Below, in pieces: positions 13,501 through 26,293 of a stretch of DNA of 64,000 bases. The translations under genes were made by a program, and so were the position numbers. Below the pieces are notes generated by a model, which was given only the letters and a program-made list of their open reading frames with translations, did not search any database and had not been told where the DNA came from. The DNA lies in the NCBI GenBank assembly GCA_916700875.1, contig CAKAKS010000031.1, forward strand, positions 7,208,977 through 7,272,976. The letters run 5' to 3'. The DNA is from Sebastes aleutianus. Taxonomy: Eukaryota; Chordata; Actinopteri; Perciformes; Sebastidae. Position 1 is the stretch's first letter, and each line of letters begins with the position of its first letter.

Positions 13501-16500
13501 AAGTGCCGGTTTCCACCTCCATCCATGATTCATTCAACTCTCATTGGGGGTTTAAATAGGGCTTTTTTGGATTCAGCCAAACGGCATAATGATTGTTAAG
13601 TGGTAAAATGTTCTGGCTGTATAATGTATTAACGACTGGACTGACAGAAAAAGACCACTACCCTATTAGCAGAATATACAGTCTCTCGACTTTTTAAGCT
13701 ATGACAACACAGGTTTAACAAAGGTAATAACATAAGTGAGTGACTGGAATATTAAAGGAATACTTCACCCACAAAATGACAATCAATTACTCGCCCTGTA
13801 TTACCTTGAATTCTTGAAGAGAAGCTTTCTCAAATGCCTCCACGGTGAACAAAGAATAAAAAAATGGAGAAAAGTCTTGATGAATTGAAGTAAACGGGGT
13901 CCACATTTAACAACTACAAAACATAAGTTTACAAACTCTCACACAACTCGTACAGTATAATCCAAGTCTCATTTATCCAGTCATATGCTCTCTACTTCCC
14001 AAACACATGCATCTTTGCTAAAACCTCACTGTTTAAAACACTTCCGTATAAGCGGTCTCACGCTTGAGCAGGCACGCTACTCGTACGTGTGAGTCCAAAG
14101 TGTATTGTATCGTAAGGTTTTAGCAAAGATGCATGTGTTTGTGAAGTAATGAGCATACAACTGGATAAATGAGAGTATCCCTTTCACACATATTTTGCGT
14201 GATTGCACAAGATCACTGTCGATGATGTCTTTAATCCAACTTTAAAGGAACAGTGTGTAGCATTTAGGGGGATCTATTGGCAGAAGTTGGAATAATATTA
14301 ATAATATATGTTTTCTTTAGTGTATAATCACCTGATAATAAGAATAGTTGTGTTTTTGTTATCTTAGAATGAGACGTTTATGTCTACATACGGAGTGGGT
14401 CCTCTTCACGGAGCTGGCGGCCATGTTTCTACAGTAGCCCAGAACAGACAAACCAAACACGCTTGGCACGCGGGAGAAGTTTCAGTTGGTGTCAATCTGC
14501 AACCTCACCACTACATGCCACCAAATCCTACACACTGCACCTTTAAAGCACAGCGCCAATTGTAGGTTGTGGTCCAAGCTGCAACCATGAAGACAGATCG
14601 CGTGCAGCGGCTCATTGTGTCTTTGAATTGAAGTTTCTCATTCCTCTCTCTTCTCACTCTAAGAAAAAAGTTTATTGTTCCTTACAATAGCTTTCATCAA
14701 AACAAAAAAGGAAAAAGTGTGAAGAACCTAAATCAAAATCAAGTGACAGCTTGGTTATTCTTTATAGCTCTGCCATATAGCATTAGGGAGATTGAAAGCA
14801 GATGCCCTCAAGACAACTCTAGACAGACACCAGGGAGATCATACTGGGATCAAACACACTGCAGATAACTGTTTTCTACTAAACCCATATGTAACCTGAA
14901 CACATCTTTACGACCCTGCGTAGAATCACAGATATGCCCTGTGAAGCGTATATTCACGAGTCTGTGAAATCGGGGATAGACTTAACTGGTTTCTGTTGAA
15001 TTTCCATGTAAAAAATCCTCAAGAGACTTTAATACGAGAGACGGATCAAAATACAGACAAACTGTTTGACAGCTATGCAGCACGGACCACAAGTTATCTG
15101 TCGCAATAGTTTCCTGAAATACCAGGGGAGTTTTTCACTGCTTGGTTTTATTTTCTTCCCTGGATCTGAGCTGAACCGAAAGTTATGGCTCACTTTCAGA
15201 CAGATTGTTCTTTATCCAATGAGCTACACGCTACACACTTCTTTCTGAATTTAATGTAAATCAATGGCAAAAATACAACAGGCAGATTTCCTCTAATGGC
15301 AGGGATTCTATTACTTGCACTTTAGCACTTGCTGTCACATACTGTCGTAATATCTGAGACTCAACCCTTAATCCTTTCTTACTATTAGAATAACCACACT
15401 GTAAAGCCAATTCAGTCAAACCACATCCAAATGGTTTGCATGTGGATGGTTTTAAGAATAAATGACTTAAGAAAACATTTGAAGCACCAGTAGTAAATGC
15501 ACGATGAGGTGTCAGAAACACTACAGTATGTTTTTTGAGCTGTTAAATGCTGAGTGTTCCCAATGCATACAGAGTAAACAACATCCTCACTACAAATCCA
15601 GCTCGGTGGCACTTGTGTGCAAAGAGGGAATTAAAGTGCAGTTTTGGTCAGCCTTTCAAGTTTTAGCACATGCTGGATGTAAAGCGACAGAGTGAATGAC
15701 TGGTGAGTAAAAGATATGTTTACAGTCCGATCAAAGAACGCATGCGAAGGGTGTTTCAAACCGAATTAAAAGAACGACAGCTGTCTCGGTTTCTCATTGG
15801 AAACCCAAAGAACATAGCTCAAGAAGGTTTGGTTCACTTAGGGCAGGCAAAGTTATCGCGAGCTAGAGTGAAGATACTGGTATCATATGAAACCTAAGAA
15901 AATGATGGAATCCATTCGTACCGACCAATTCATACTAGCTCGTCGCTTAGGAGGTTAAATAACGCTCCAAACTTAAGCTAAATTTTGGCGAGGAAAAACT
16001 GTCATGGCCATTTTCAAAGGGGTCCCTTGACCTTTGACCTCCAGATATGTGAATGAAAATGGGTTCTATGGGTACCCACAAGTCTCACCTTTACAGACAT
16101 GCCCACTTTATGATAATCACATGCAGTTTGGGGCAAGTCATAGTCAAGTCAGCACACTGACACACTGACAGCTGTTGTTGCCTGTTGGGCTGCAGTTTGC
16201 CATGTTATGAGTTGAGCCTATTACTTTATGCTAAATACAGTACTTGTGAGGGTTTATGGACAATATTTGTAATTGTTTTGTGTTGTTAATTGATTTCCAA
16301 GAATAAATATATACATACATTTGCAAAAGTAAGCATATTTGCCCACTCCCATGTTGATAAGAGTATTAGATACTTGACAAATCTCCCTTTAAGGTACATT
16401 TTGAACAGATAAAAAATGTGCGATCCATTTGCAATTAACTATGGACAATCATGCGATTAAATATTTGAATCGATTGACGGCCCTAAAACATATACTTGGC

Positions 16501-19500
16501 AGATATAACATTGATATTATTTATTGAGCTAATAATATTTGCCAGCTACCCAATGTGGGGCTGTCCGCCTCTATTGGCTCCTCTTCTCTTAAAATGAATG
16601 CACAAAGAATACCTATTACCCCTAATGTTGATTCTGGTTGCCCAGAAACATCACACCATCACATTCCTCTTCTTTGAGAGTGAAAGTAGCCTCACCATAT
16701 TAACACATAATAGTGGTGTATATCTGGAAGCTCAGAGCCTACTGCAAACACAGAGCTAAACTTAGCTTGTATAATGTTCACTCGAAGTATCGCATGCCAC
16801 TAAAACAACAATCGAAAGACAAGAGGAGGAAGTGAGGGGTCAATGGTGAGAAAAAAAAGAGGAACATTTCTCTGTGCTGACCCCAAACTGACCTTTAGTA
16901 ACCCATCATTACTTCAGTTTTAGTTCTGATAAACTTTTCTAACATAATGTGTTTTTAGAATAACAGTCTAAGGAATTTAAGACCAAACTGTTTTCTCAAG
17001 TCAAAACACAATTTACTGTGTGTAAATAGATTTGATTCACTCCAGTGTTATTTCCAATGTTTCATAAGCAATGCAAACAGAATTGAATTTTGAGTGTGAG
17101 TCTTTCCCACGAGGAAGCCTGTCAAGAAATGCCTAAAAAGGAGCTGGAGTAACTGCAGATGATGACGGAAAGAGCACACACTGTACATAACTGGGCCCTT
17201 CCTCCTTAGGTCATCCTTACATTATTAGGCGGTCTCAGTTCTAACAAACATCCCATCTCAATATCACACAATACATATGACTTATGTTATGTACTCCACC
17301 TCATACTTTGATTCGGTGTCATAATTAGGCCAAAGCCAAATATTCCTGAAAAAAGGGGCGTCAGGCTAACAGGCTGTGGTTGTCTTTAAAGCAACCAGGT
17401 TTATACACGGTACTGTAATCTTTGGATCAGTTACATATGGTAAGCATATGTAGAGTCATTACATCATTATTCCACGGCAATTGCATCCATCTAAGCGACA
17501 TAAATGGGAGGCATATACTTTACTGCAAATTCAGTCTATTTAGCTCTAGTGAACCTTAAAATAGGCCTGGGATCTACACACTTTTATCATCACTCTAATG
17601 AATGAACTGAAGTAATAGCTAAACTGTTGGCAGATGTTTCCATATACAGTATATTAGTCTTAATTAAACAAGGACCACGCACATTAATCTGAAAATGAGA
17701 AAAGATGATTTGTGCCAGATTTAGCAATAAGCTTATTTCCATGTGCATGTCCAGTCTACACAGAGAACAGTCACCAGACACTAAAAACATTCATTTACAA
17801 CACCTCTACTCTAATCGTACAAATCTACAAGCACACATCAACATCTACTCACTTACTCCTCCCTTTGTAAACGCTGTTACTCCTTTCACTTAGATTACAG
17901 ATATAATAATCATTACAGATTACTGAGTAATGATAGATACGACATCTAACAGATTTAAGAAGGAAATGTATGGTTAAACTTTTCAGCTTTACTACGACAT
18001 AAAGAGCACATGTCCCACATTCGCTGTGCCTTCTGTGACATTAGGATTTGGAAGATAAACAGACAAAAGGGAGACTTATTCCTGGTGTAGAAATCGGAGT
18101 CATTTGTGGTGTCATTCGCTGGTCACGCGCTAGGATGAAAATATGTCACAGGAATGACACTAACCAACATTGTGATATAATGAAAAGCTATGAGGGTCAT
18201 GTTGTCTGGCTCAGCGGTACTGTGGCATGCTGCAGACCACGGATGACTCAACACCAAGGCTGTTGCTGGACACAGTAGGTGTATTCAACACTTCTGTGGT
18301 CGATGGAGTAGCTATACCCGCCAACATCAAAACCACCACATTACAGGCCTTTGTGATTTTAACAGATTCAAGGCTTCTGTCAGGCTTTTTCTTTTTACAA
18401 CTTTCTGAACTCACCTGTCTCATTTTATTTTAAACTCTCTAGTAAAAAACATGACATGGTAAATCCTTACAAATACCACAGTCAGGGGTGAGGAGCCCAT
18501 CTGCTCTTCATTTTTCCTGTGGGTTTTTATACAGTGTGGGATGCATATTGCACCATATCAACTGAAGAAACAGTGTCATCAATTCACGTCTTACCTTTCA
18601 TGAAGATACAAGTACATATTCAAGTATAAGTAGTAAAAATGCTGTGTGCAATCAGGGTCAGTGCACTCTTGTGTTTGCAGGCGCTCAAGAATGCCAAGTG
18701 AAACTACATTGTGCTGTTAAAAGTGGAGTGGAGGGGAATTTTGAGCGGATGTGGTTCTTGAGGTTTTTTTTTGTTTTGTTTTTTACTTTATCTTTATTCT
18801 CAGTGAAATCATATTATCCATTACAGTTTTGTATAATAGGAAAGGAATAAGTGAAACATAAATAGATAATACATGAAATAGAAAAATAAGTTATGGTACC
18901 TTGATGAAGACTTAAATAAAGGATTAATAAAGGATTTCTGACCCAGTGCAGCACTCCCATTTTTTTTTCCAAGGTAAAAAAATACATTTTAAATAAATTA
19001 AATAAATAATAATAATTTAAAAAAGAAAATAAAAAAAACACAAATAGACTAACCAATTTGATTCATAGCAAATAAAATAACTATATATCCACATATATCT
19101 ATAGATCTGTCTTTTTCAACGGCCAATGGCAAAATTGAAAGGGAAACCGAGGCAAAATGGCCAATTTGATGCTGATTTTCTTTTCCTCTTCCTCTCTGGA
19201 AAGGCTTGGAGGTTTTCTATTTTTATATATTCTTATTTATAAACAGTGCTCCAACATCTAATCAGGTGACAAGTGCGGAGCTGCTTCTTACCTGTATTGT
19301 TTTTGAGATATGATGACAAGATGTCTGCTGACAGCTACATGCCACTATAACAACATAATGTCCTTCATTCCATTATTATCACAGTGGCGAGGCATAAAAA
19401 TAGCCACGCTGGTATTTTCATGCTCTACGGTTATGTTTCCACTTGAGAAAAGACACTCCTCCTCTCCATGCAACACTTTCAAATGTCTGTAACTGATCCG

Positions 19501-20040
19501 GCCAGCAACAAATAAACAGAGTCACTGACCTTGGTCATGACAAGGAGATTACAATTACATAACAGGAAGCAGCGTTATTAGTTATTACAGAACCACTGTG
19601 TCTTAGAGTTTCACTCAGATGGGCCGTTAAAGGACAGGTTCTGAGGTTTCCATTGCAGACCCAGTATACATAGCCTCCTGCGCTTTACATCAAGACTAAC
19701 GCTATAGGGAGAAAAGGCCAGGACGCTTAGCACCATACCTCATTTGAATGACCAAAATGACAGGAGCCGTAAACAACCATCACCTTGAATCACCGCGGAT
19801 GCTGTGGTTACGGTTCAGTTATGTAACATTGTTATGACAATTAGTCATAAGGTTGGTCATGACCGGGGGTGAACTGAGCGACAGAGGCTGTGATCTGTTA
19901 GAAGAGGTGTCTAAATCCAGCAAAGAGTGTCACACAGGAGATGAATGGGACACGCACTTTCATCACCAACTGGGCAAATGGCACAGTGAGCATGAACAGC
20001 ATTCCTCGGAGGTGACTGTCATGGAGTGAAGGGTACATGA

Positions 20041-20075
<35 letters not shown>

Positions 20076-23000
20076 TGTGTGTGGGTGGGTGTCCACTCAC
20101 CCGCGAGATGGTGAGAGGCAGACAGAAGTCCTTCCCTCCTTGCAGTCTGAAGCCCCAGGGTGCAGGGCCAGCCAGGGAGACATTGTAGCTGCTGCTCATG
20201 ATTCACCTAGAGACAGAAGAAGAGATTTTTTACACTTGATTGCGCATGAACCCGAGTTACTCTATAATCCACCAAAAGACAGACTCCACACTGACAGAAT
20301 CAATATCAGAGAGTCAAAAGGACAGGAAGAGAATAACAGGAAAAAGAGGATCACATCATTTATAATTGTTGCGCAGCCAACTGGCATTTAGAAAAGATTA
20401 CTATTTTCAAGAGAGAGAAACCGCATTCTGCTAAACCCAGAAGCATTCCTCTGATGAGTCTAGTTTTCTTCTATCACCGTGTGCTCGGAAAACTATCTTC
20501 TTAAAACACAGTAAAGTATATTCATTCTTTTTCTGTTTGTCGTCCAATAACATCTCACCAGACCTGTTACTGTGCTACTGTCAAAGCTTTATAGCTGGCT
20601 TAAACTTGATCCCATTGACACTATCTGAATTCAACAGTCTATCAATAGTCCGCCTCTGAAGCTCAGAGCTTTCTGCTGACAGCTTTAGTGCAGGCCCCCT
20701 AGTCCTAGGCAATGCCGTTTACAATGGGGATGATAGTGTAATATATCATATATACCCTCTCTAGTGCTAGTGAACAGGTACACTGGACTGGCAAAGAGAT
20801 AACCTATAATGAGGTGTGCATTGCTGGATTTAATATGCAACCAGAGGTCAAAGAGCTACCCGATGAGAGAGCGTTACAATTCTTAGATACACACCTCAGA
20901 ATGGATTATTCCACTATAGCGCAGTCGATTGACAAAAATGGAAGTATTCACCTATTGTCTATAAACATTCTGGTAATTTTTTTTGAAAAACATTTTAGGA
21001 GCAAAAGCATTAAATGCTGTTGATGCACATTAGGGCTGCACAGTTAATCACAATTTTATCTACATCGCAATATGGCCTACTTCAACTTTCAAATCGCAGG
21101 AAGTGGAATATTTCTTAAAGGCAAAATGTGTATCAGAAAATACCAAATAAATATTGTTGTACTGCAGAGATGTCCTGGCCTACATATCATATTCTACATC
21201 TTTGTTTGGTACAGATCCCCGGCAAAAATCACACCATAATAATTTGAAGTTTTTCAATGAAAATGAGAATAACGATGCAAAACTTATCATTCCCTCCAAT
21301 ATCGCAAATCATATCGCAATATCAGTCAAAATAATCTCAATTAAATATATTTTTTAAATTGTTCAGTCCTAATGCACATCCCCTAGTGAATTGGAAATGG
21401 GGCTTGCAATAAGCCACAGTAGTTAAAAAAAAGAAAGAAGGAAAAATCAGGGATACTTATGTTATGACTGCGTATGTGTATATTTATGACTATCCTTTGT
21501 TTACCACAAAAGAATCTCAGATCAATGACTCTGGAGCTGCACTTTGGACCTATGAGGTCAGTGTCCTCTCACTGAACCCACTGCTTGTCAAAAATATGTT
21601 CAGACAAAAGGTACCCAGGCTGAGGTAAACTATATTAAAACATAAACTGGTATTATGGAGAGATACTGTATGCCAGTCTATTGTAGATTAGATCATATTG
21701 TCCTTACAAATTTTTGGTATTCATCTTCCCAGTAAGACGTGATCTACTGAACAGGCCAGTACCTGTATCATCCCTCTCATTCCTGGGGTAAAGAAATGAT
21801 GATTAAGAGATTGAAACCTTGATATAAAATATCGCCTAAGCATTCAAATCCTGCTAAAACCCCTTTTATTCCTAACATATGAGTGAGACCTGGCCTTTCC
21901 TCAGGCAGCTGTGGTGCTGCTGGGCCTACATAGGGTCCGAATAAAGGCCAGACACACCCTGGATGGTCGAAGGAGAATTGATAGAACTCAGCTGCCAACT
22001 CAACATTTCACTGGAGAGCACGTTTGCCCTGTACAGTATTCCAATGGCTAAATGCACCATCATCTACATTACCTCATGGATGGATACAAATACCATATCC
22101 TGATTATACATGTGTGCATTCAAATCAAATGGACAGTTCCAAAAGTTGAGACACAGCGAAGACTATTTGGTGCAGTGAAACATTTCATGCACTATTGAGT
22201 TTCACTGGTTTAAGCCCTGCCTGTCATGCATTCCTTTTCCCCCTGAAAAATTGAAGCTGCAAGCTATTTAATGGAAACAAGACCGAGGTTAAGTGCAGTC
22301 ACATGTTAAAATTTAGTGCAATGTTACATTTATTAGGTTAATGATTGAGGAAATTATTGGTATAGCGTATTTGCAGAATAATTGACTGGAGTCTGGCATG
22401 AGTATATTCAGCTAACAGGCTGTAGTGAATCTGTCTGTGAGCGCCTCTGTGCACAAGTTCAGAAAAACCACACATCATGTGGAAATATGTCACCTTTGCC
22501 CTGCCCAACAGGAAGGGTGCATGTTGACATGAAAACATGGCATCAAAGGGTAACCCGCAAGCATTATATGTCAGTCACATACAGTGCATTGCAATTATAT
22601 GGAAAAGGGGGGAAATGTAGAAGCAAAGCTGAGTCTAACTCTGAACAGACGGGTGCATTGTTAGCGGTTATCAGAATTTACTGTCGAGAGAAACCGAGAA
22701 CCAGAGAAAGACTTATAGTGCTGATGTAGTGAACTAAAGGTCTAGATGCTCTTTTATTTCTGGCTTTGGTGGAGACGATTTCACGACATAATCCACAGCT
22801 GGAAGAACATGTGAATGTGACTTCTTAAAACTAAGCAATTAAACGTTTCAATGCCTGAAAAAGACATATTCACACATTTGTGCGCTGGGCAGTGCAGAGA
22901 AAACATAGTTTCCTGGTGAGTATTTCATGAATAATAATGCCTTGTCATCCTAGAGGCATGTCATTTTGAGGTTGTAAGTCATGTTGCCTTCACAAATTCC

Positions 23001-26000
23001 CTCAGGGACGCAGCACCACCTGCTGCAGCCCATCACCTGGTCAATTGTACAACACACGCATCAAATCAGAGGGTCGGCCTACCTACACACTGTCATCTCG
23101 CCTGGAGGCGAACGGGCTCTTAAAAGAAGTCAGCAGAGGAGCAACGAAAGGGTGTGGGGAGGTGAGGAGATAGAAATAAAACCATGTGGTGTGAAAGTGA
23201 TAGGGAAGAATTGAATACCTGGAAGGCACAGAGCTCTATATTTATACGTACACAACACACTTCAACCCAATCAAACTAAACACACGTGCACGCATGCAGA
23301 ATATGCAGGTCTATAATAAGACAACAACAAAATAAAGACAGCTGTCTCCCTCTTCAAGGTGACCAAAGCCTGACCAGTAGGCAACTCCGCGATCTGAAAA
23401 GTTAAGTCAAATGCTGAAGTGCCTTAAACTCGCATTCTTTCTAACAGCCAGCAGGGGGCGACTCCTCTGGTTACAAAAAGAAGTCTGATGGTATAGAAGT
23501 CTACGAGACAATGAGCCTACTTCTCACTTGATTTATTACCTCAGTAAACATTGTCAACGTGAGTTTATGGTCTCAATCGCTAGTTTCAAGTCTTCTTCAA
23601 TACAGCATGATGTTCATTTAGTAAATTATGGTCCAATTTAGAGTCAAATAGACCATAAAGCAGGGGATGCTTTAGGGCGTGGCTACCTTGTGATTGACAG
23701 GTCGCTACCACGGCATTGTCCGGTCTGGGTGTTGTCCGTGTTTTCGTCTTACAATTACACAACTTTCACAGTGTGTTTTCAGTTCATGAAAGTTAATTGT
23801 CACATTTCGGTTGCCTAAAAATGTCTTATTCAGCGTTCAGTTGTCCTTAGCTCCACCCTCTTGGGTCACTTCTGGTTGCAAAAAAAACCCCAATATGGCT
23901 ACAGCCAAAATGCTGAACTCCAGGCTTCAAAACGGCAGTCCACAAACCAATGGGTGACGTCACGGTGACTTACGTCCATTTCTTATATACAGTTTATGAG
24001 CCTGACTTAATGTATTGTCCATATTTGTCACCAATAAATTCAACCCATTCTCTTTAAACTCATCAAATGCAAAAGCATATCCTTCTTTGCTGCAACCTAA
24101 TGAAGCTAAATTCACCAACAATGCTTTAGAAACAAAGTCATGACAGCAGTTGATGTCCTCTAACCTCAATAAAATGAACTCAATGACCCTGTTGCAAGCT
24201 TTGTTTACCATTTCAATTGAGGCACAACTTAATTTTCTGGGGTGACACAAGACACAATGGACATAAATACTGTAAGTTTTATTCAAAGATCTTTGAGCCA
24301 AAAGTCATGGATGGAAGTCATGCTCCCATTGTTAAAACAACCCTTGAGGAATACATAGCATTGAATAGCTCTGTCTGTTGTTCACAACAGATTCCTTCAG
24401 TATTAGATTTCACAGCCAACTGGGACATATCGTTCAAAGCTACATAAAGTTCAGATCACGCTCAAGTCATACCCACATATCAGTAGCATTTCTTTTCCAA
24501 ATATGGACAGAACAAGCATTAGGCTCATCTCATGCCCTTGCTTGTTTTGCAATCTCTAATGATATCATGCATAGACACGAGCAGACACACCTTTCAGTGT
24601 TCCCAAACACGGAGAAAACAGTTGAGCGCTGCACAAGCAGTTTTATCAGCAGCAGCACTCACATCAACCCCTTCTGCAGCTTAATCCTGGTTATTTTCCA
24701 CTCTACGGGCCTTATCTTTCAAGTTCCTGTCATAATGGTGTTTTATTGTGCTTAATGTTTCAGCACGTTCACACCAAAAACAAGATTAAAATACAATCCT
24801 GTCAGCACCGGCACAAACAGGACCTGCCGACCAAGTTATCTGCTGTCTCAGACATTTATACGTTCTTGTAGATGTTATTTTAACTTGCTTGATCTAATTA
24901 GTGGGTAAATTATCCAAATAGTCTAAAATGTTGTTGAATTTACAGTTAAATAAGACGTGCCAATTGGGATTTAGGAACATGCAGGCTTTTTGGGAGATAT
25001 TTGGGTTCAAATTTGGGGAAACTTTCAAGTCATGGTTGAATTGAAGAAAAACTCTCTTAATTGGGAATCAAACAGGTCAACGGGGTCAAATATAAGTCTG
25101 ACCTCCGTGCCCTTTCCACTGCATCAAAAATACAGCTGTTTCCTTCAAGTAATCTTTAGGTATTGGGTAATGTCTCTGAGTTTTGGTGATTTGCCTCTTC
25201 AGAGTTTCAGACGTCATGCTCATTTCACAATGCTTTAGGACACAATGTTGCCTGGTGACATCATTGCAGGACATGTTGACTCACGGAGGAGTATGTGTTC
25301 ACAATGTACTGCACCTAGTTATTACATTATGATTGTCAAATACCCAAATCATATTTTTTTTTTTGTTAGACAACACTGTATTAAAACAAAAAACTAAAAA
25401 TCTGTTTCTGACAGTAACATGTAGCGTTCAACACCCTCGGCGTACCCAGTGTCAGTGGGACAACTTGTTCCAACCTGACTTTATGGGACACTTTTTGTAC
25501 ACTGGCTGATTACACATGTTTGGTCTAAACTAAGCAACCTCTGTAACACATTTTCATACATTCAGTACAGCAGCATGTCTACTACTTTCAAATGCATACT
25601 TTTAATTCACTAAAGTGTCTTTACCTCAGTGTGTAAATGAACTATAATAGATCTTCTAAAAGGGTAATAATCTATCATAACAGTTGTAGTCATGGGAACA
25701 GCGTCATAACTCCCCAGGTCGTCCTCAATAGTGTGTTTACTTTAGGGACCGCACATTAGCGTCTGTAAAATCCAGCACTATTATCTTTTTCTCACGGAAA
25801 CTGAAGCTTAATGTGTCTTCAGTGGGTGTGACATAAAACATATGTCAGACATGGTTAGTGCACTTTATCCGACAACCTGTCAGTAAGTGTAACTCTGTTA
25901 GGAGCAGTGTTTTAATTTTTTGTAAAGTTACACACTAACAACATATTTCTATGCGCTTCTTTTAATTGCAACTTTGTAGCAGGCACGTAAAGCGGTGAAA

Positions 26001-26084
26001 TAACAGCAGTAACATGAGCAGTGACTTCCACCTGTGTGTCATTTAATGGAAACATTTAGTCAGATGTAGTGTACAGTACTCACC
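7395..26084 (-). CDS. pdlim5: PDZ and LIM domain protein 5 (ENH), 5' part only
   Basis: PDLIM5 is a Z-disc and cytoskeletal scaffold: its PDZ domain binds alpha-actinin and its C-terminal LIM domains bind PKC isoforms. Only the N-terminal 83 residues are here, from exons 20206-20101 (ATG at 20199) and 7546-7395, joined in phase 0. Seen: SYNVSLAGPAPWGFRLQGGK with the PWGF carboxylate-binding loop, DGGKAAKAK, MSVGDIIQSINGI and HLEAQNKIKACTGNLSL, together an almost complete PDZ domain. I prefer pdlim5 to its paralogue ldb3 because PDLIM5 has LKDGGKAA and GCTGSLNMTLQR here, while LDB3 has LTPGSKAA and SASYNLSLTLQK. A first untranslated exon ends at 26084. The gene runs off the left edge. Teleost a/b copies are not resolved. 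Confidence 0.85.
8640..9010. repeat. Repeat ending 'cttgccaatacacagccct'
   Basis: Ends attcttgccaatacacagcc, the reverse complement of the start of 54,383-54,480 (gggctgtgtattggcaagaa). Inner sequence is rich in tatcg/atattg motifs. A distant relative is at 59,155-59,260 (gctgagcaatatattgatat). Confidence 0.5.
10076..10106 (+). other. G-run tract, potential G-quadruplex
   Basis: Four or more G-runs (GGGG, GGGGGG, GGG, then nine G) separated by 1-6 A/G bases satisfy the G3+N1-7 rule on the plus strand. It is in pdlim5 intron 2, so the pdlim5 transcript carries the C-rich strand and any G-quadruplex would be in DNA. Confidence 0.6.
11851..11910. repeat. 21-bp perfect hairpin in pdlim5 intron 2
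   Basis: tgtatgacctccagtgcctc(c) at 11,851-11,871 is perfectly complementary to 11,890-11,910, with an 18-base loop that holds a further short stem (agagat/atctct). Confidence 0.8.
13752..14180. mobile_element. Repeat starting 'aaaggaatacttcacccac' with long foldback
   Basis: Begins with aaaggaatacttcacccaca, a common fish repeat terminus. Its second half is a foldback: 13,968-14,026 pairs with 14,115-14,173 (ctcatttatccag against ctggataaatgag; gcatctttgctaaaacct against aggttttagcaaagatgc), with a few mismatches over 59 bases. Confidence 0.7.
14241..14548. mobile_element. Miniature inverted-repeat element (tttaaagg.acagtgtgtag)
   Basis: Left end tttaaaggaacagtgtgtag; right end reverse-complements to tttaaaggtgcagtgtgtag. 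About 308 bp, with a GC-rich centre (gagctggcggccatgtttc). This family is abundant in fish genomes. The ORF across it is not a gene. Confidence 0.75.
15840..16487. mobile_element. Dispersed fish repeat ending in 'gacggccct'
   Basis: Carries the 15,900-16,130 module (gctaaattttggcgaggaaa, then tgacctttgacct and cactttatgataatcacatg) also found at 27,555-27,800 (inverted) and 42,720-42,965. Its far end reads aatcgattgacggcccta, the terminus of an abundant non-autonomous repeat in fish. The other end looks truncated near ttatcgcgagctagagtg. Confidence 0.6.
20039..20090. repeat. (GT)n microsatellite beside pdlim5 exon donor
   Basis: GT repeat with one interruption (gtat), passing into gtgggtgggtg. 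On the coding strand it is (CA)n beginning about ten bases inside the intron that follows the first coding exon. Confidence 0.95.
20101..20206 (-). CDS. pdlim5: pdlim5 first coding exon, PDZ start
   Basis: 106 bp from tctctag| to CGG|GTGAGT, with 7 bp of 5' UTR (gtgaatc) and then ATG at 20199. Encodes 33 residues, ending KDFCLPLTISR. ORFs running past the donor into a CA repeat are artefacts. A (CA)n tract begins about ten bases inside the intron. Confidence 0.93.
21031..21371. mobile_element. hAT-like miniature element with 8-bp target duplication
   Basis: 341 bp with ends TAGGGCTGCAC and, reverse-complemented, TAGGACTGAAC, flanked by perfect 8-bp direct repeats ATGCACAT at 21,023-21,030 and 21,372-21,379. 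The interior has repeated atcgcaatat-type motifs and no transposase. An 8-bp duplication is the hAT signature. It lies in pdlim5 intron 1. Confidence 0.8.
23378..23995 (+). repeat. Dispersed repeat, copy 2 (longest)
   Basis: Runs from gtaggcaactccgcgatctg to acgtccatttcttatataca. The terminal part (caatgggtgacgtcacggtg) is a widespread fish repeat sequence. No coding capacity. Located in pdlim5 intron 1. Confidence 0.8.
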
Positions 26085-26175
26085 TTGCCTTGTGAAGCCG
26101 GGTCTGGTGTGCAGAGAGAGAGAGAGAAGCGGGACTTTAGTCCGTCTGGTCTCAGTTTCGAAGTGAACTGTGTCT
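26084..26175 (-). other. pdlim5: pdlim5 non-coding first exon (5' UTR), approximate start
   Basis: The minus strand has a strong donor, GGCAAG|GTGAGT, with the last exon base at 26084, upstream of the start-codon exon whose acceptor precedes the ATG by 7 bp. An untranslated first exon is usual for this family. No other exon candidate is seen between. The 5' limit is a guess from a TATA-like run about 30 bp further up. Confidence 0.55.
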
Positions 26176-26239
26176 GAGCGGAACTGAAACTTCCGCATAT
26201 AAAGCCAGCCCCATCCTCATCTGGCTGCCGGTGGGAGGG

Positions 26240-26240
<1 letters not shown>
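26176..26240 (-). promoter_or_regulatory. Putative pdlim5 core promoter
   Basis: Read on the minus strand, a CCCTCCCACC box (about 26,230-26,239; KLF/Sp1-like) is followed by GGCTTTATATG (about 26,196-26,206; TATA-like but not canonical), then the first exon. A CA/CAGG microsatellite borders the region on its far side. Position and motifs fit a promoter; there is no direct evidence for the start site. Confidence 0.35.

Positions 26241-26241
<1 letters not shown>

Positions 26242-26293
<52 letters not shown>

Larger units (their letters stand above)
7547..20100 (-). other. pdlim5 intron 2 (12.5 kb)
   Basis: Separates the two PDZ exons. Contains a fragment with AT-rich 'atcgcaatat' sequence (8,640-9,010), a polypurine G-run (10,076-10,106), a 21-bp perfect hairpin (11,851-11,910), two inverted-repeat elements (13,750-14,180 and 14,241-14,548), a longer repeat (15,840-16,487) and an AT-rich stretch near 18,960-19,060. 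No exon signal is seen. Confidence 0.7.
20207..26083 (-). other. pdlim5 intron 1 (5.9 kb)
   Basis: Lies between the untranslated exon and the start-codon exon. Contains a clean hAT-like element (21,031-21,371) and the fullest copy of a three-copy dispersed repeat (23,378-23,995). The block 23,996-24,440 is open on both strands for about 110 and 75 codons but matches nothing I recognise. Confidence 0.6.

Noticed and set aside
19898..20206. 102-codon minus-strand frame running through the CA repeat
   Set aside because: A different frame from the PDZ exon; the real coding frame leaves by a GTGAGT donor at 20,100 before the repeat.
7395..20206. ldb3 (ZASP/Cypher) as identity of the PDZ gene
   Set aside because: First considered because LDB3 neighbours mammalian OPN4, but DGGKAA and ACTGNLSLTMQR fit PDLIM5, and the opsin is the OPN4X type.
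23960..24447. 113-codon minus and 76-codon plus frames next to a repeat
   Set aside because: IYVHCVLCHPRKLS faintly recalls the HC..H region of hAT-type transposases, but spacing and neighbours do not fit; too weak to call.
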